Source of the DNA: Allium sativum
Taxonomy: Eukaryota; Streptophyta; Magnoliopsida; Asparagales; Amaryllidaceae
DNA: 64,000 nucleotides
Assembly: GCA_030737875.1 (NCBI GenBank)
Contig: CM060910.1
Location: 248,900,427-248,964,426 of the forward strand
Direction of reading: 5' to 3'
The notes under the pieces were generated by a model. It ran no database searches, had not been told where the DNA came from, and saw only the letters and a program-made list of their open reading frames with translations. The position numbers and the translations under genes were made by a program. How positions within the stretch are numbered: the stretch's first letter is position 1; each line of letters begins with the position of its first letter. Positions 33,051 to 45,842 of the stretch are shown one piece after another.

Positions 33051-36000
33051 TGTAACGCTCCGCCTCTATACCCACTATCTTTCAGTTCATTTTAGAGAAA
33101 TGCCGTAGACCATAATAGAGAATGAGGTTTGTAAAGAGCGACCAATTGTATGATTACTCCATACGAGGAATGCACATCGAATTCCGATATCGATTAAAAT
33201 TTCGACATGACCGTTCGGCACATAGGGCAACTATACAACAATTATATGCAATTTGGAAAGCAGTATAAAATAGACAACAACAATAATATAAATATGGTAT
33301 ATCTCAAAGCCAGACACAGAATAGTCATATCACAAAGGCGGAATAGATATGAATAAACCAAGAGCGTGTACAACAAGATAGCCATCGATAAAGATCCACT
33401 AATACATGTACCATGATCTAAATAAAAGAATATGTACACGAAGAAAGATAATGTCATAGGTACAAAAGTACATAAAGATGCAGAGACAGAGTAGCAAGCT
33501 GAAAGCGGAAGATCAATCCTGTGGTGAGTCCCAGAGGAGCACCTAAAATGACTCGGTCTGACCCGAGTATTATTTATAAGAAAATAAACAATAAACAAAT
33601 CAGTTTAGCTATACTTATCAAATAAACTAAGATAACAAGAGATATAACAAAGGATGACATGAACAAGGCATGTCGACACAATCAGGAAATGACAATGGAA
33701 TGTCATCACACCATTATCACTAAATAATCTCCTAACTGATGTAGAATGCAACATTCATATAATAGCACACAACAGGAAATGATAGTGGAAATGAATCTCA
33801 TGACATTGAGCACACAACAACAAGAATCCAGAAATCACTAGAAATCCAGAAAACATCATAAAAAGTGGTACTTCTCAGATGAGAAACGATCCAGATAACA
33901 TCATAAAAAGTGGTACTCCCCAGATAAGGAACAATCCAGTGGTAACTCCCCAAATAAGGAACGATCCAGAAAACATCATAAAAGGTGGATACTCCCTAGA
34001 TGTGATACAATCTCTAGGTAGCGAACCCATTTGTTTGAGCCTAAGCTTTGCCACGGAGCCAGGTCGTGACCCTAGAGAAGGAAAATACATAAATCATAGA
34101 AAATTGGATTGAAGTCCTAAAAGTGTAATCCAAGAATCGTAAATCCCACTAGGGCGATCGAGGACCACAAAACATAAATCATAAAGGTTGGACCAAAGTC
34201 CCAAAAGTGAAATCCAAGAATCGTAAATACCGTTCGGGCGATCGAGGACCACAAAACACAAGTCATAAAGGATCAAATCGATCCGGGTGAATAGAATTTA
34301 CTCCGAGCTAGTTAATATAAGGAAATAGCGACATGTCCCATAACCACATGCTATTCTCGAATATTTACAAACACGTAATTGGTTTCTATTCAAAACAGAG
34401 AAAATCACCACACATGCTCGAACGCAAGAGTTCAAGAGTTATTCGCCGAAGTAAACGTATAAGGGGTCATAGTCCTCAGTTTTACTAAGGTAAATAAACT
34501 GAATTTCTCGTTCGATCGATAGGATAAGGAATCGTATATAAATCAATAGAGTAAGAACCGGGTCTAGAAACCAAATTTATTTTAAAAGGATTTGAATTTA
34601 AAAACTAATTAAATGTTGGTTCGATGCCCATTGACAATATAAAACCCCATTATCCATTGTGGTTCAATTATTCATGAAAACCGTCGCTGTAGCGAATAGA
34701 AAACAAACATCATGAAATATAAACTCATGTTACAACAACATATATGAAATCAAGGGATAACAGTTGTAATTTTGGTCAATGAACGAATCGAAATCCCAAA
34801 CTAGCACCCGAATGTTTAAACTACATCGGAATAGACTCGAAGGATATTGAGTCGATAATTCACTTTTTAGAGTCGTGAAAAAGGTTTATAAAATCACAAA
34901 AAGGCTGCAATTGATCTTAAATAGTGTAAATTACTCTAATATTAGCTTTATTGGAAAGCTCTCTTCAAGATGGTTTCAACGCACTTGATTTCGTTGAATT
35001 CCGACAACGTATGAAAAAGTTATGATCATTTTAAGAATTCAACTATTTTGCCCCTTAACAGACGTCTGTTGCATCAGGTCAGACGTCTGAACAGATACAA
35101 AAAGTTACTGTAGTTACAGAGAGTTCTACAGACGTCCATTGCGTCGGTCAGACGTCTAAAGCGGTGCAACAGACGTCTGAGCTGAAGCCAATAATTATGT
35201 TCATTCCAGAGAGTTCTATAGACGTCAGTTGCGTCGGTCAGACGTCTGAAGCGATGCAACAGACGTCTGAATTGGGCCAAATATTACATTTTGCCTAGGT
35301 AATGATATGCGATCAATTTTTGAACGAGCCCGGACCTCCCGCATTGACTCTAAATGTTTAGAGGGCATGCATACACTCTCTAAAGCACAAAAACAACATG
35401 CATATACACACATTCACATGCATAAGCATATATACATAAGGTAGCAATGATTTTGATTTTATATTCAAAATATGAACTGAATTCCAAACCAAAGCCTACG
35501 AAAGCGATTCAAGCGACTTGTGAAGATTTAGAACTTTGTCGGGGACAACAGAGCTTCACAACATCACCAAATCAAATCAGAATATATGCATAAGATTGTT
35601 TAAAAATCCTACTTATAATTTCAACTTAATGGAACATAAATACATGAAATCGGCTAAGTTACACTAACATAACCAATTCACTAGCACAGGCAAACTCATA
35701 CAAACACTAAATTACACTTGTAGAAACCAATGGCTTGTGGCATAGATGTGAGTTCAAAAGAAACTCACCTTTGCTTGCTAGAAGCAATAAATCAAACCAA
35801 TGACAAGCTAGAACAAGCTCCAACAAAGAAGAACAAGCACAGAAACGAGCAAAGCTCCTCTCTTTCATCAACTGATCCTCCGAAATCACCTCATACATTC
35901 ACATGAAGACACATGAGTGTTAGGGAACACTAAAAATACGAAATTGAGAGGAGTATAAGGTAGAGAGGGAGAATAGAGAGCTTACCCATGTCTTAGAATT

Positions 36001-36518
36001 GGATTTGCCCAAGAACTGAGCTCTAGATTGAAGGCCCTGGCTTAGGGAATTTCTATTTCCCATTCCCATTCCCATTTTCTATTTTCTGTGAAGTGAGAAT
36101 GAATGAAGGAGGAGAGAGCTAGGTGGAGCTCTTAAGTGAATGAGCTTGGTTGGCTAACTAAGCCCTAGCCAAGGTGCCAAAATTCCGAAGCTCGGAATAC
36201 ATCGAAGTTTATACTTTTCGAACTCCTAAACGACATTTTGAACTCAATGGAATTGGTTTCGAGTCAAAATTCATACATGTACAAAAAGTGATATTTTGTT
36301 CATACATCAAATGAAAATGACCAAATTCATTCAACTCAAAAGGTATCGATGCTTATAGTCAAAAAGGTTTCAAACGATGATCCGGACCCAATGGAAGTGG
36401 TCCCAAATCCTAATTTTATCGTTTGTGAAAAACAACATTTTGAGTGACACATAAGGTACGATGATATATTTAAATAAAATATTTAAATCTATTATCATCG
36501 AATGAGCGCGTTGTTATA
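33051..36518 (-). repeat. H LTR2 (3468 bp)
   Basis: Minus strand. It begins TATAACAACGCGCTC at 36518 (the normal TG is mutated to TA) next to a PPT and ends GCGTTACA at 33051 next to a PBS. So it is flanked by internal sequence on both sides. It is about 92-93% similar to H LTR1 by eye. It contains the GACGTC palindrome array (35057-35275), two copies of the shared CATTGGGTCC-type U3 motif (about 36228-36270 and 36373-36412), and a GGTAAGCTC donor-like site near 35983. No coding potential. Confidence 0.85.
35057..35275 (-). repeat. GACGTC palindrome array in H LTR2
   Basis: Eight GACGTC cores in 220 bp, mostly as CAGACGTCTG or TCAGACGTCTGA. They are arranged in three ~80-bp repeat units that each fold into a larger imperfect palindrome of about 50 bp (AGACGTC-GTTGC...GCAAC-AGACGTCT). 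GACGTC is the plant C-box core bound by bZIP proteins. The LTR1 copy is at 41199-41413. Confidence 0.85.
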
Positions 36519-36534
36519 GACTTCCCCACTTAAA
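36519..36534 (-). other. Polypurine tract of H
   Basis: Minus-strand TTTTAAGTGGGGAAGT followed by the H LTR2 start. Confidence 0.82.
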
Positions 36535-39168
36535 AGAATTGCATCCCCGCAATTCCTTAAGAATGAAGTAATAAGTAACAACCAAAATTATACCATGTAG
36601 TGGTACAATTAGAACTGACACGAAATGAAAAGATCACACCAATGGCTAGGTGAGATCCCCATTTCATCCCACAAGATCACAAAAACTAGAGCTCAATCTC
36701 GAACTTCATTACCCATGAAGGTAGTCATCCCAAACGGGTAAAATAATTCCAGAAAAATTCATAAGCGCTATAAATTCAAATAGACTCGCCTTTCTTCGTA
36801 TGATACTCAAGGGAATGAGAATAAATAGAATGCAAAAAACCAAGCGAATCTAATTTGGAATTTCAAGGGGCAACGGGACTGCGTCCTACAGACGCGAGAT
36901 ATCAATAGTAGACATTTCTCTTAGGATATGAAATGAGAATTTATTATGGTTGACTAATCCATTCCCAAATCTCAATCACAACGACATAGCGAACACCGAT
37001 CTTCAGCATTTTAGCCTTGCAACAAGGTGGTTGACATCCACAAAAGAACAACTCGGAGATTCCAACGAAGTTAGCTAAAGAGAACAATTCTCGAAGAAAT
37101 AATCAATGATCCCAGGTTGGTACGTAATACCAACGAGCTAAAATCGATAACTAGTATTGGCAATGGAGTCCCAATGAACTATTCGGGGAAATCGATTTCT
37201 AACCAAGTACTAAATTTCATTTAGTGACCATAAAAACGAATCATTAGGAAATATAAAAAATCCCAATATTTAGAAACTTGAGTATCGATTTTAGGAAATC
37301 AGAAACACTGAGAAGATGACGAATAAGTAGTGCACAACTCACCACTTCGAAACAATGGGATTTAAGATAATTTTCCGCCAAAAATCTCAAATCACAAAAA
37401 CATCAGCAATTAATCAAAGAAGCGATAGACAATTTCTATAACAAGATGAGACTAAACCAAAGAGGTCATAACCCCAAAAATTTGATTGACAAGGGTTAAT
37501 AAACGTGCGGAGACAATTGTCAATCCAAATAATCCAAACAAACAAAGGAGAGGAATATCAAAAGATCTCATCCTTTCGATATTCATTTCTAGGAACAACG
37601 CATGGCCAAGTCCATAAGTGAATTGACTATAGAACTTCGGGATGATCGACTAGATCATAGATTTGAAGAAAGGAATTATTGAGTTTGCCGTGGATCGCAA
37701 AACCCAAATCTTCCCTCCCCAACGGGAACTCCCATTCTCTCGAGTGATCGTTCACTAGAGAAAATACGAAGATCCATAGAGTTATTTATTTACTCAAAGA
37801 AAAGATTCAAGATAATTTCTAATTAAAAATCTTGAACCACTCAAATTCTTGGAATTGCTCCAAGGATATCTAGAAACAAACTATCTAGAAAAATAACAAA
37901 CGATTACGAAAAATCGCAAAAACCCAAAATATTATTATTTTGATAACTTATTAGGAGAATATTAAATTTAGGAATCATTTCGAATGTCGGATTGCCACAT
38001 AATGGTGTTTAGGAATTTCCAAACTACAACGTGGCGTCATATATCTCATTCGAGATCCTTAACACACCCGGTTGACAAGTTAACACAAGAAAATCCTCAC
38101 AATTTCTAATGTTCACGCAGACCTCGCGAAAATATAAAATTCAATAAATCATTCAGGATGGCAAAAAGGAAATAAAATTCCTTTATCAACTTACGAAAAA
38201 AACACAAATGATATCTTTCGATAACGAAGAACACTATCGTCGTATATCAAAAGAACATAAATAAAATACCTCTGAACAAGGTAAATGACATTAAGGAATT
38301 AATGACACGTACCTTGACTCAAGAAGAGGGATCACCAAAAGCAGGATGCTTTCCCTTATTCTTGATCTTGAGTTTCGAATCCACGAGGTAACACAAATGT
38401 ATCGTTGCGCATTTATTGAGTTAATTTAGCCCAAATGCTTGGTGACTCACACCGGCACAACGAGGCAACAAATGAGTTGTTTTAGCCCAAAGGCTTGGTG
38501 ATCTCACACCGAACTAAAATTATATAGCTGACAACCAGGGAGTAGATTTAGTCACAATGACATGACATCTCCATACCAACCGACAAGTGATCAATAGACC
38601 ATGCTAGGTACATAATGACGTACGAAACAATCTTAAATAAAAATCAAGAAATATCTGGATCAAAGACGATTATGACATGCGTAACGACGCACGGGCAAGA
38701 TATCCAATGATCGATCAACTTCAAGGATCATAAATGATCAACAAGATAAGTGTGATACAAAAACAGATATCTATTAGCAACTCGAGCCAAAGAATGAAAC
38801 AGAAGCACCACTAGAGCACATGGGCCCTAGATGGACTATAGAAATCAACCCGAAGGGACGAGTCGATAACTATTCTAAAACACTAAAATAGGCCACTTGA
38901 GACATAATTACCCCTCCCATAGGAGGTAGACTGGGTGAACCGGCACTTGCACGACTGCGACCAACTATTTCACTTCTTTAAGGAAAAAGAAGGAAGAAAA
39001 AGTTAGTCTTAAGTTGAATTCAAATGATGCGAATTCAATCAAAATGGAATCGTATAGGAAGATAATCTATGAAGGGTCTTAAGACTAACTAAAACCCTAA
39101 AGCACGATTCCCGAGAGAGGCTTAAAACAATACCATCGTCGTACTATCTTACACTGTTCCGAAAAGTG

Positions 39169-39180
39169 GCTCTGTTACCA
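39169..39180 (-). other. Primer-binding site of H LTR1
   Basis: Minus-strand TGGTAACAGAGC, one mismatch to the iMet site TGGTATCAGAGC. Confidence 0.82.
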
Positions 39181-39182
39181 AC

Positions 39183-42100
39183 TGTAATGCCCCACCTCTA
39201 TACCCACTATCGTTCAGTTCATTTTAGAGAAATGTCGTAGACCATAACGGAGAATGAGGTTTGTAAAGAGCGACCGATTGTATGATTACTCCATGTGAGG
39301 TATGCACATCGAATTCTAATACCGATTAAAATTTCGACATGACCATTCGACACATAGGGCAACTACACAACGATTATATGCAATTTGGAAAGCAGTATAA
39401 AGTAGACAACAACAATAATACAAATATGGTATATCTCAAAGCCAGACACAGAATAATCCTATCACAAAGGCGGAATAGATATGAATAAACCAAGAATGTG
39501 TACAACAAGCTAGTGATCAACAAAGATCCACTAATACATGCACCATGATCTAAATAAAAGAATATGTACACGATGAAAGATAATGTCATAGGTACAAAAG
39601 TACATAAAGCTGCGGAGGCAGAGTAGCAAGCTAAAAGCAGAAGATCAATCCTGTGGTGAGTCCCAGAGGAGCACCTAAAATGACTCGGTCTGACCCAAGT
39701 ATTATTTATAAGAAAATAAACAATAAACGGGTCAGTCTAGCTGTACTTATCAAATAAACTGAGATAACAAGAGATATAATAAAGGATGACATGAACATGT
39801 CATGTCGACACAATCAGGAAATGACAATGGAATGTCATCACACCATTATCTCTAAATAATCTCCTAGCTAATGTAGAATGCAACATTCAAATAATAGCAC
39901 ACAACAGGAAATGACAATGGAAATTAATCTCATGACATTGAGCACACAACAACAACCACAAAGAATATAGAAATCACTAGAAATCCAGAAAACATCATAA
40001 AGAGTGGTACTCCCCAGATGAGAAACAATCCAGAAAACATCATAAAAAGTGGTACTCCCCAGATAAGGAACAATCCAGTGGTGACTCCCCAAATAAGGAA
40101 CGATCCAAAAAACATCATAAAAGGTGGATACTCCTTAGATGAGATACAATCTCTAGGTAGTGAACCCGTTTGTTTGAGCCGAAGCTCCGCCACGGAGCCA
40201 GGTCGTGACCTCGGAGAAGGAAAATACATAAATCATAGAAAGTTGGATTAAAGTCCAAGAAGTGAAATCCAAGAATCGTAAATCCCAATAGGGAGATCGA
40301 GGACCACAAAACATAAATCATAAAGGTTGGACCAAAGTCCCAGATGTGAAATCCAAGAATCGTAAATCCCACTCCGGCGATTGAGGTCCACAAAACACAA
40401 GTCATAAAGGATCACATCGATCTGGGTGAATAGAAATTGCTCCGAGCTATTTAATATAAGGAAATTGCGACATGTCCCATAACCACATGTTATTCTCAAA
40501 TATTTATGAACCCGTAATTGGTTTCTATTCAAAACATAGAAAATCACCACACATGCTCGAACGCACGAGTCCAAGAGTTATTCGCCGAAGTAAACGTATA
40601 ATGGGTCATAGTGCTCAGTTTTACTAAGGTAAATAAACTAAATTTGTCGTCTGATCGATAGCATAAGGAATCGTATATAAATCAATAGAGTAAGATCCGG
40701 GTATAGAAACCAAATTTATTTTAAAAGGATTTGAATTTAAAAACTAATTAAACGTTAGTTCGATGCCCATTGACAATATAAAACCCCATTATCCATTGTG
40801 GTTCAATTATTCATGAAAATCGTCGCCGTAGTAAATAGAAAACAAACATCATGAAACATAAACTCACGTTACAACAACATATATGAAATCAAGGGATAAT
40901 AGTTGTAATTTCAGTCAATGAAAAAATCGAAATCCCAAACTAGTACCCGAAGGTATAAACTACATCGGAATAGACTCGAAGGATATCGAGTCGATAATTC
41001 ACGTTTTATAGTCGTGAAAAAGGTTTATGAAATCATAAAAAGGCTACAATTAATCTCAGATAGTGTAAATTACCCTAATATTAGCTTCATTGTAAGTCTC
41101 TCGTCGAGACGGTTCTAATGCACGTGATTTCGTTGAATTCCGACAATGACTGAAAAAGTTATGATCATTTTAAGAATTCAACTATTTGGCCCCTTAACAG
41201 ACGTCTATTGTGTCGGGTCAGACGTCTGAGCAAATGCAAAAAGTTACTATAATTACAAGGAGTTCTATAGATGTTTGTTGCGTCAGTCAGACATCTGAAG
41301 TGGTGCAACAGACGTCTGTGCTAAAGCCAATAATTATGTTCGTTGCAGAGAGTTCTATAAACGTCTGTTGCATCGGTCATACGTCTGAAGCGATGCAACA
41401 GACGTCTGAACTGGCCAAATATTACATTTTGCCTAGGTAATGATATGCAATCGATTTTCGAACGAGCCCGGACCTCTTACATTGATCCTAAATGTTTAGA
41501 GGGCTTGCATACACTCTCTAAAGCACAAAAACAACATGCATATACACACGTTCACATGCATAAACATATATACATATGGTAGTAATGATTTTGATTCTAT
41601 ATTCAAAATATGAACTGAATTCCAAACCAAAGCCTACGAAAGCGATTCAAGCGACTTGTGAAGACTTAGAACTTTGTCGGGGACAATGGAGCTTCACAAC
41701 ATCACTGAATCAACTCAGAATATATGCATAAGATTGTGTAAACAATCCTACTTATAATTTCAACTTAATGGAACATAAATACATGAAATCGGCTAAGTTA
41801 CACTAACATAACCAATTCACTAGCACAGGCAAACTCATATAAACACTAAATTACACATGTAGAAACCAATGGCTTGTGGCATAGATGTGAGTTCAAAAGA
41901 AACTCACCTTTGCTTGCTAGAAGCAATAAATTAAACCAATGACAAGCTAGAACAAGCTCCAACAAAGAAGAACAAGCACAGAAACGAGCAAAGCTCCTCT
42001 CTTTCATCAATTGATCCTCCGAAATCACCTCATACATTCACATGAAGACACATGAGTGTTAGGGCACACTAAAAATCCAAAATTGAGAGGAGTATAAGGT

Positions 42101-42571
42101 AGAGAGTGAGAGTAGAGAGCTTACCCATGTCTTAGAATTGGATTTGCACAAGAAATGAGCTATTGATTGAAGGCCCTAGCTTAGGGAATTTCTGTTTCCC
42201 ATTCCCTTTCCCAAGCCCTAACCAAGGTGCCAAAATTCCGAAGCTCGGAATACATCGAAGTTTATACTTTTCGAACTCCTAAACGACATTTTGAAGTCAG
42301 TGGAACTGGTTTCGAGTCAAAATTCATCCATGTACAAAAAGTGATATTTTGGTTATACATCAAATGAAAATGACAAAATTCCTTCAACTCAAAAGGTATC
42401 GATGCTTATAGTCAAAAAGCTTGCAAACGATGATCCCGACCTAATGGAAGTGGTCCTGAATCCTAATTTTATCGTTTGTGAAAACCAACATTTTGAGTGA
42501 CACATAAGGTACGATGATATATTTAAATAAAATATTTAGATCTATTATCATCGAATGAGCGGGTTGTTACA
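39183..42571 (-). repeat. H LTR1, the 5' LTR (3389 bp)
   Basis: Minus strand. Starts TGTAACAACCCGCTC at 42571 and ends GGCATTACA at 39183, followed by the PBS. It contains the same GACGTC array (41199-41413, several cores mutated). Relative to LTR2 it lacks about 100 bp near 42205, where LTR2 has a GGGAATGGGAATGGG run and a GAGAGAGCTAGGTGGAGCTC stretch. It sits inside the 5' LTR of G, right-hand flank TTCGA (42572-42576). Confidence 0.87.
41199..41413 (-). repeat. GACGTC palindrome array in H LTR1
   Basis: Same three-unit array as in LTR2. Four GACGTC cores are intact; others have become GATGTT, GACATC, AACGTC or TACGTC. The left and right arms of each ~50-bp palindrome are still recognizable. 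Confidence 0.8.
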
Positions 42572-42725
42572 TTCGAGCTCGATTTATAATTATATAGATA
42601 TATAATGTTCAAAATTCATTTTAAAAAACGAATTGAATATTAAAAATTCATTAATATTCCAATTATAACATTTAAAATAATAAATTAAATTAAATATTTG
42701 ACTGCAAAAAATACGGGTCGTTACA
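42572..42725 (-). repeat. G 5' LTR remnant (154 bp)
   Basis: Minus strand. It starts TGTAACGACCCGTATTTTT at 42725 and matches the G 3' LTR up to CGAGCTCGAA, where H begins. In the G 3' LTR the same point reads CGAGCTCGAAATGGCG uninterrupted, so H inserted here, with TCGAA as the expected target duplication. Confidence 0.85.
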
Positions 42726-44276
42726 CAAAGCCACTGGAATAATTGCTTTGAACCTAATTTTTTTTGAAGTAATTTGCTCGACAAAGGCACTCGAAAAATG
42801 ATTTGTTCCTACGGTTAATTAAGAGCTCAAAGCCAAACCTCTCAGCTCGATGAAAAAGGGACTTGTTACTTATCTTCCTTCCAATCTCTCAATTGGAATT
42901 AAGTAAGTTACTTAAGCTATTAACTTTCACTAAGTTCTATTTATATTCGAGTTAAGTTATGTTTGTTAAGTAACTTTTATTAAATGAATTGTATGTACTT
43001 TCAATCTTAAGTAAGTATTTGACATAAAAACTGAAGATTGCTTGATTGGTACAAACAAGATAGCTAACACCGAGGTATAAATTATAAAACAGATCAAAAA
43101 AAATACTCATAAAAAACTATCTTTGACGACCATTTTATAATTGAATTAAACCCAATGTCCTTTGAATCATTTCAACTTGTTCTACAAATTAACTTGCATA
43201 CACAACTATTTAAAGGATCATCAATCTTGCACAGTTCACAATCATTGGGAAATTTCGGCATTTATAGTGGCAACAATTAATGTTAATCCCATTTCTTATG
43301 ATAGAATAGAAAATAGGAACTCCATAGTTATAAGATTTTATCCAAGGTTAACCTCCTAATCTATTTGAGGATGTCAGTGGTGTGTTTCGTGCCTTCTTTG
43401 CTTTTTTTTTTTGCTAAATCGCTTTGATCTTTGCCTTCTTTCATCCTCAAGAAGCTTGTTCTCTTGAGATCCTCTCTTTAGTCTCTTATGTCTTCATAGT
43501 GTCTTTCCTCCATCTCAACATGCCACTCGCTTGGAAGATGGGGAAGACATATTAAGTAGAGTGTTATGACTTATAAATGGGTATGATTAGGGCAAAAAGT
43601 ATGTTTATAATCAAACTTTTTATATGCTAATGAGATTATATGATTGTAGAGAGGTATGGCAAGCAATACAATATACATATAGTACATAAACCAAAAAGTG
43701 CCACTTTATCCCCACTAAGCAAGCTGGCATGTGAGTCAAAATTATGCAATTTGGCTACTATGTTTTATTGTGACTAGCCCTTAAGCCATTTGGTATCTAT
43801 TAAGAAAGCCTATACGTAATTGTTTTTTTGGCAATGCGGTTGTGGTGTTTATTATGAAGCGACCTTAGGACACTTTGTCTCTATTAAGAAAGTTGGCATA
43901 TGAGTCAAATGTTTGTTGTCTACTATTATAAATCTCACGATACATGATCCATTTATGCTCATTTATATCTAATATATTTTGAATGATATAAAATAATGTC
44001 AGTTGAAGACCTTATGTTTTCTTACAACAGCGATGATAATTTTGATGAAATGAGAGAAGATCATTTCCATTGTGAAAGAGAGATAACAAAGATCAATTAT
44101 CTTTAAACATCTATATTCAATTATAAACGACATCATAAATACAAGTAAATTCAAATGTCAAAGACGGTGGACAGTGAGTATAATTTTTTTGGAATGGCTA
44201 GGAATAACCAATAGAAAATGAATGTCTCACAAAAGAGTAAAATAAATAATTTACACAAATAAATCATCATAATCCG
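42726..44276. other. Unassigned AT-rich sequence
   Basis: No LTR, TIR, conserved protein or tandem repeat seen. Flanks G on the left and the CACTA element on the right. Short frames (for example 65 codons at 43162-43359) have no recognizable domain. Confidence 0.45.
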
Positions 44277-44306
44277 CACTACTACAAAAGTGGGCATATT
44301 CGACAC
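44277..44306 (+). repeat. Left TIR of the CACTA element
   Basis: Thirty bases beginning CACTACTACAAAAG and ending TTCGACAC, identical in inverted orientation to 47856-47885. Confidence 0.95.
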
Positions 44307-44929
44307 TAATTTGTGTGCATTGCATGAAAAGTGTGGCGAAAGTTATGCTTTCTTTGATCTTCTGCAACAATATTCATATGTTGTTGCATTATATGTGAAT
44401 GCACTGTTGCGGTGGGAATTCTAGTGTTTTGACGTGCAACACCAGTTAAAAGCGTAGCATTACATATATATAATCCAGCTCAGCGATCCGCCTTATCAAT
44501 ATATTAAAACCCCAACCGTAGATGCAAGATTAATCCAACAGTTCAAACCATCTGTTGGTCTGATGATCTTAACGATAGCCATCATCCAATCATTGACAGC
44601 CACGTCATTGCATTATTTTGACGAAATTTTGGCGTGATCTTCTCCCTTCACGAAATTGTTTTCTTCTATATCATCTAATCGTTTTCCCCCTTTTTACTAT
44701 TGACAAAAATTTAAACCTAAATTCACGTCAGTATCACTCCTCTCCTCGACAGCAAATTCTATTCTGAAAAGGTTGAAGCTTTGAAATGCTTTCTAGCTTT
44801 GATTGCTCAGGGCATTGACATCGCCAGTTTTTTCACTTAGGTTCAGTTTGTATAGCACTGTGAATTAGTTACGCTTATTATAGATTTGATTATGAGTAAT
44901 TAGTAAGTAGTGCATTTGTTACACTTTGG

Positions 44930-45040
44930 AAAACCCATTCGCTTATGAGTAATTAGTTGCTTGGACATCCCAAACTTAGGGAAACCCGTTCGCTTATGAG
45001 TGATTAGTCGATGAAATATTAGATTATGAGTAATTAGTTG
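44930..45040 (+). repeat. Short direct repeats inside the CACTA element
   Basis: Three copies of a unit with GGAAACCCATTCGCTTATGA or TTATGAGTAATTAGTTG, spaced 40-55 bp. Confidence 0.7.
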
Positions 45041-45239
45041 CGCTTTGACCATTGATTTGGGATTTGGGATTATGCTTAGGTTTATTCGAAAATTGTACCC
45101 AGCAATAAACCATGAGAACCGGGCTATTGGCATGAAAAAGACATTTGTTTATTATAGAGATCGAGCTAGTTAAGGAATGGGGACTGTACAGTCGAAAGTG
45201 ATTTGCACTTTGCGTTCATTTACATTGACATATAATTGT

Positions 45240-45800
45240 ATGCTTGAGGTTTTGTGATACATATACATGTGTAGTAATGCGGTGTGTTTGCACTGCGGTG
45301 TGCTTGAGGCTAACAATTTCCCGATCCGGACGAGTCGTTCACCCGTATCTTATAACACGCACAGGTATTTTCCATTTGATTTTGGAAACTACCAATTTCA
45401 ATGTTTCGATTTTTGAAACATATGCTCAGTTTTGCATCAGTTCATACCATACACATCCAAAAAATGACATACAACTGTATGCTTGAGGTTTTGTGATACA
45501 AATACATGTGCCGCACTGCGGTTTTGTGATACAAATACCCGTATCTAACACGCACGCACAAGTATTATAAGGCAGCATCAGTCCATACAATACACATTAG
45601 TTCATACCATACACGCACAAGTATACACACACGCACAAGTATCATAAGGCAGCATCGATCAGTTCATACCATACACGCACAAGTATATACACACGCACAA
45701 GTATAATAAGGCAGCATTGATCAGTTCATACCATACACATCCAAAAAATAACATACACATCCGCATCCAAAAGTATCATAAAGTTAACTTAATATATACA
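45240..45800 (+). repeat. Degenerate tandem repeats downstream of the CACTA-borne ORF
   Basis: Repeats built from TTCATACCATACAC, ACGCACAAGTAT and ATAAGGCAGCAT in about four irregular units (45560-45760). A duplicated TGCTTGAGGTTTTGTGATAC occurs at about 45241 and 45480. The array follows the 3' end of the ORF. Confidence 0.75.
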
Positions 45801-45842
45801 CATCCAAAAAATGAAATTATAGTAGCATCAATTCATACCAGA

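Larger units (their letters stand above)
36519..39182 (-). mobile_element. Internal region of element H (2664 bp, non-coding)
   Basis: Minus strand, from PBS (39169-39180) to PPT (36519-36534). No gag or pol frame. A short direct repeat with TTTAGCCCAAA-GCTTGGTGA occurs twice near 38425-38505. Before the PPT is GAATTGCGGGGATGCAATTC, a mutated form of the Tekay-type box. Confidence 0.8.

Noticed and set aside
39868..40574. Overlapping 74-108-codon minus-strand ORFs in H LTR1 with repeated LIWG-type peptide units
   Set aside because: They arise from ~45-60-bp tandem repeats (TCATAAAAAGTGGTACTCCC units, 39975-40130) in LTR DNA; the LTR2 copy breaks the frames.
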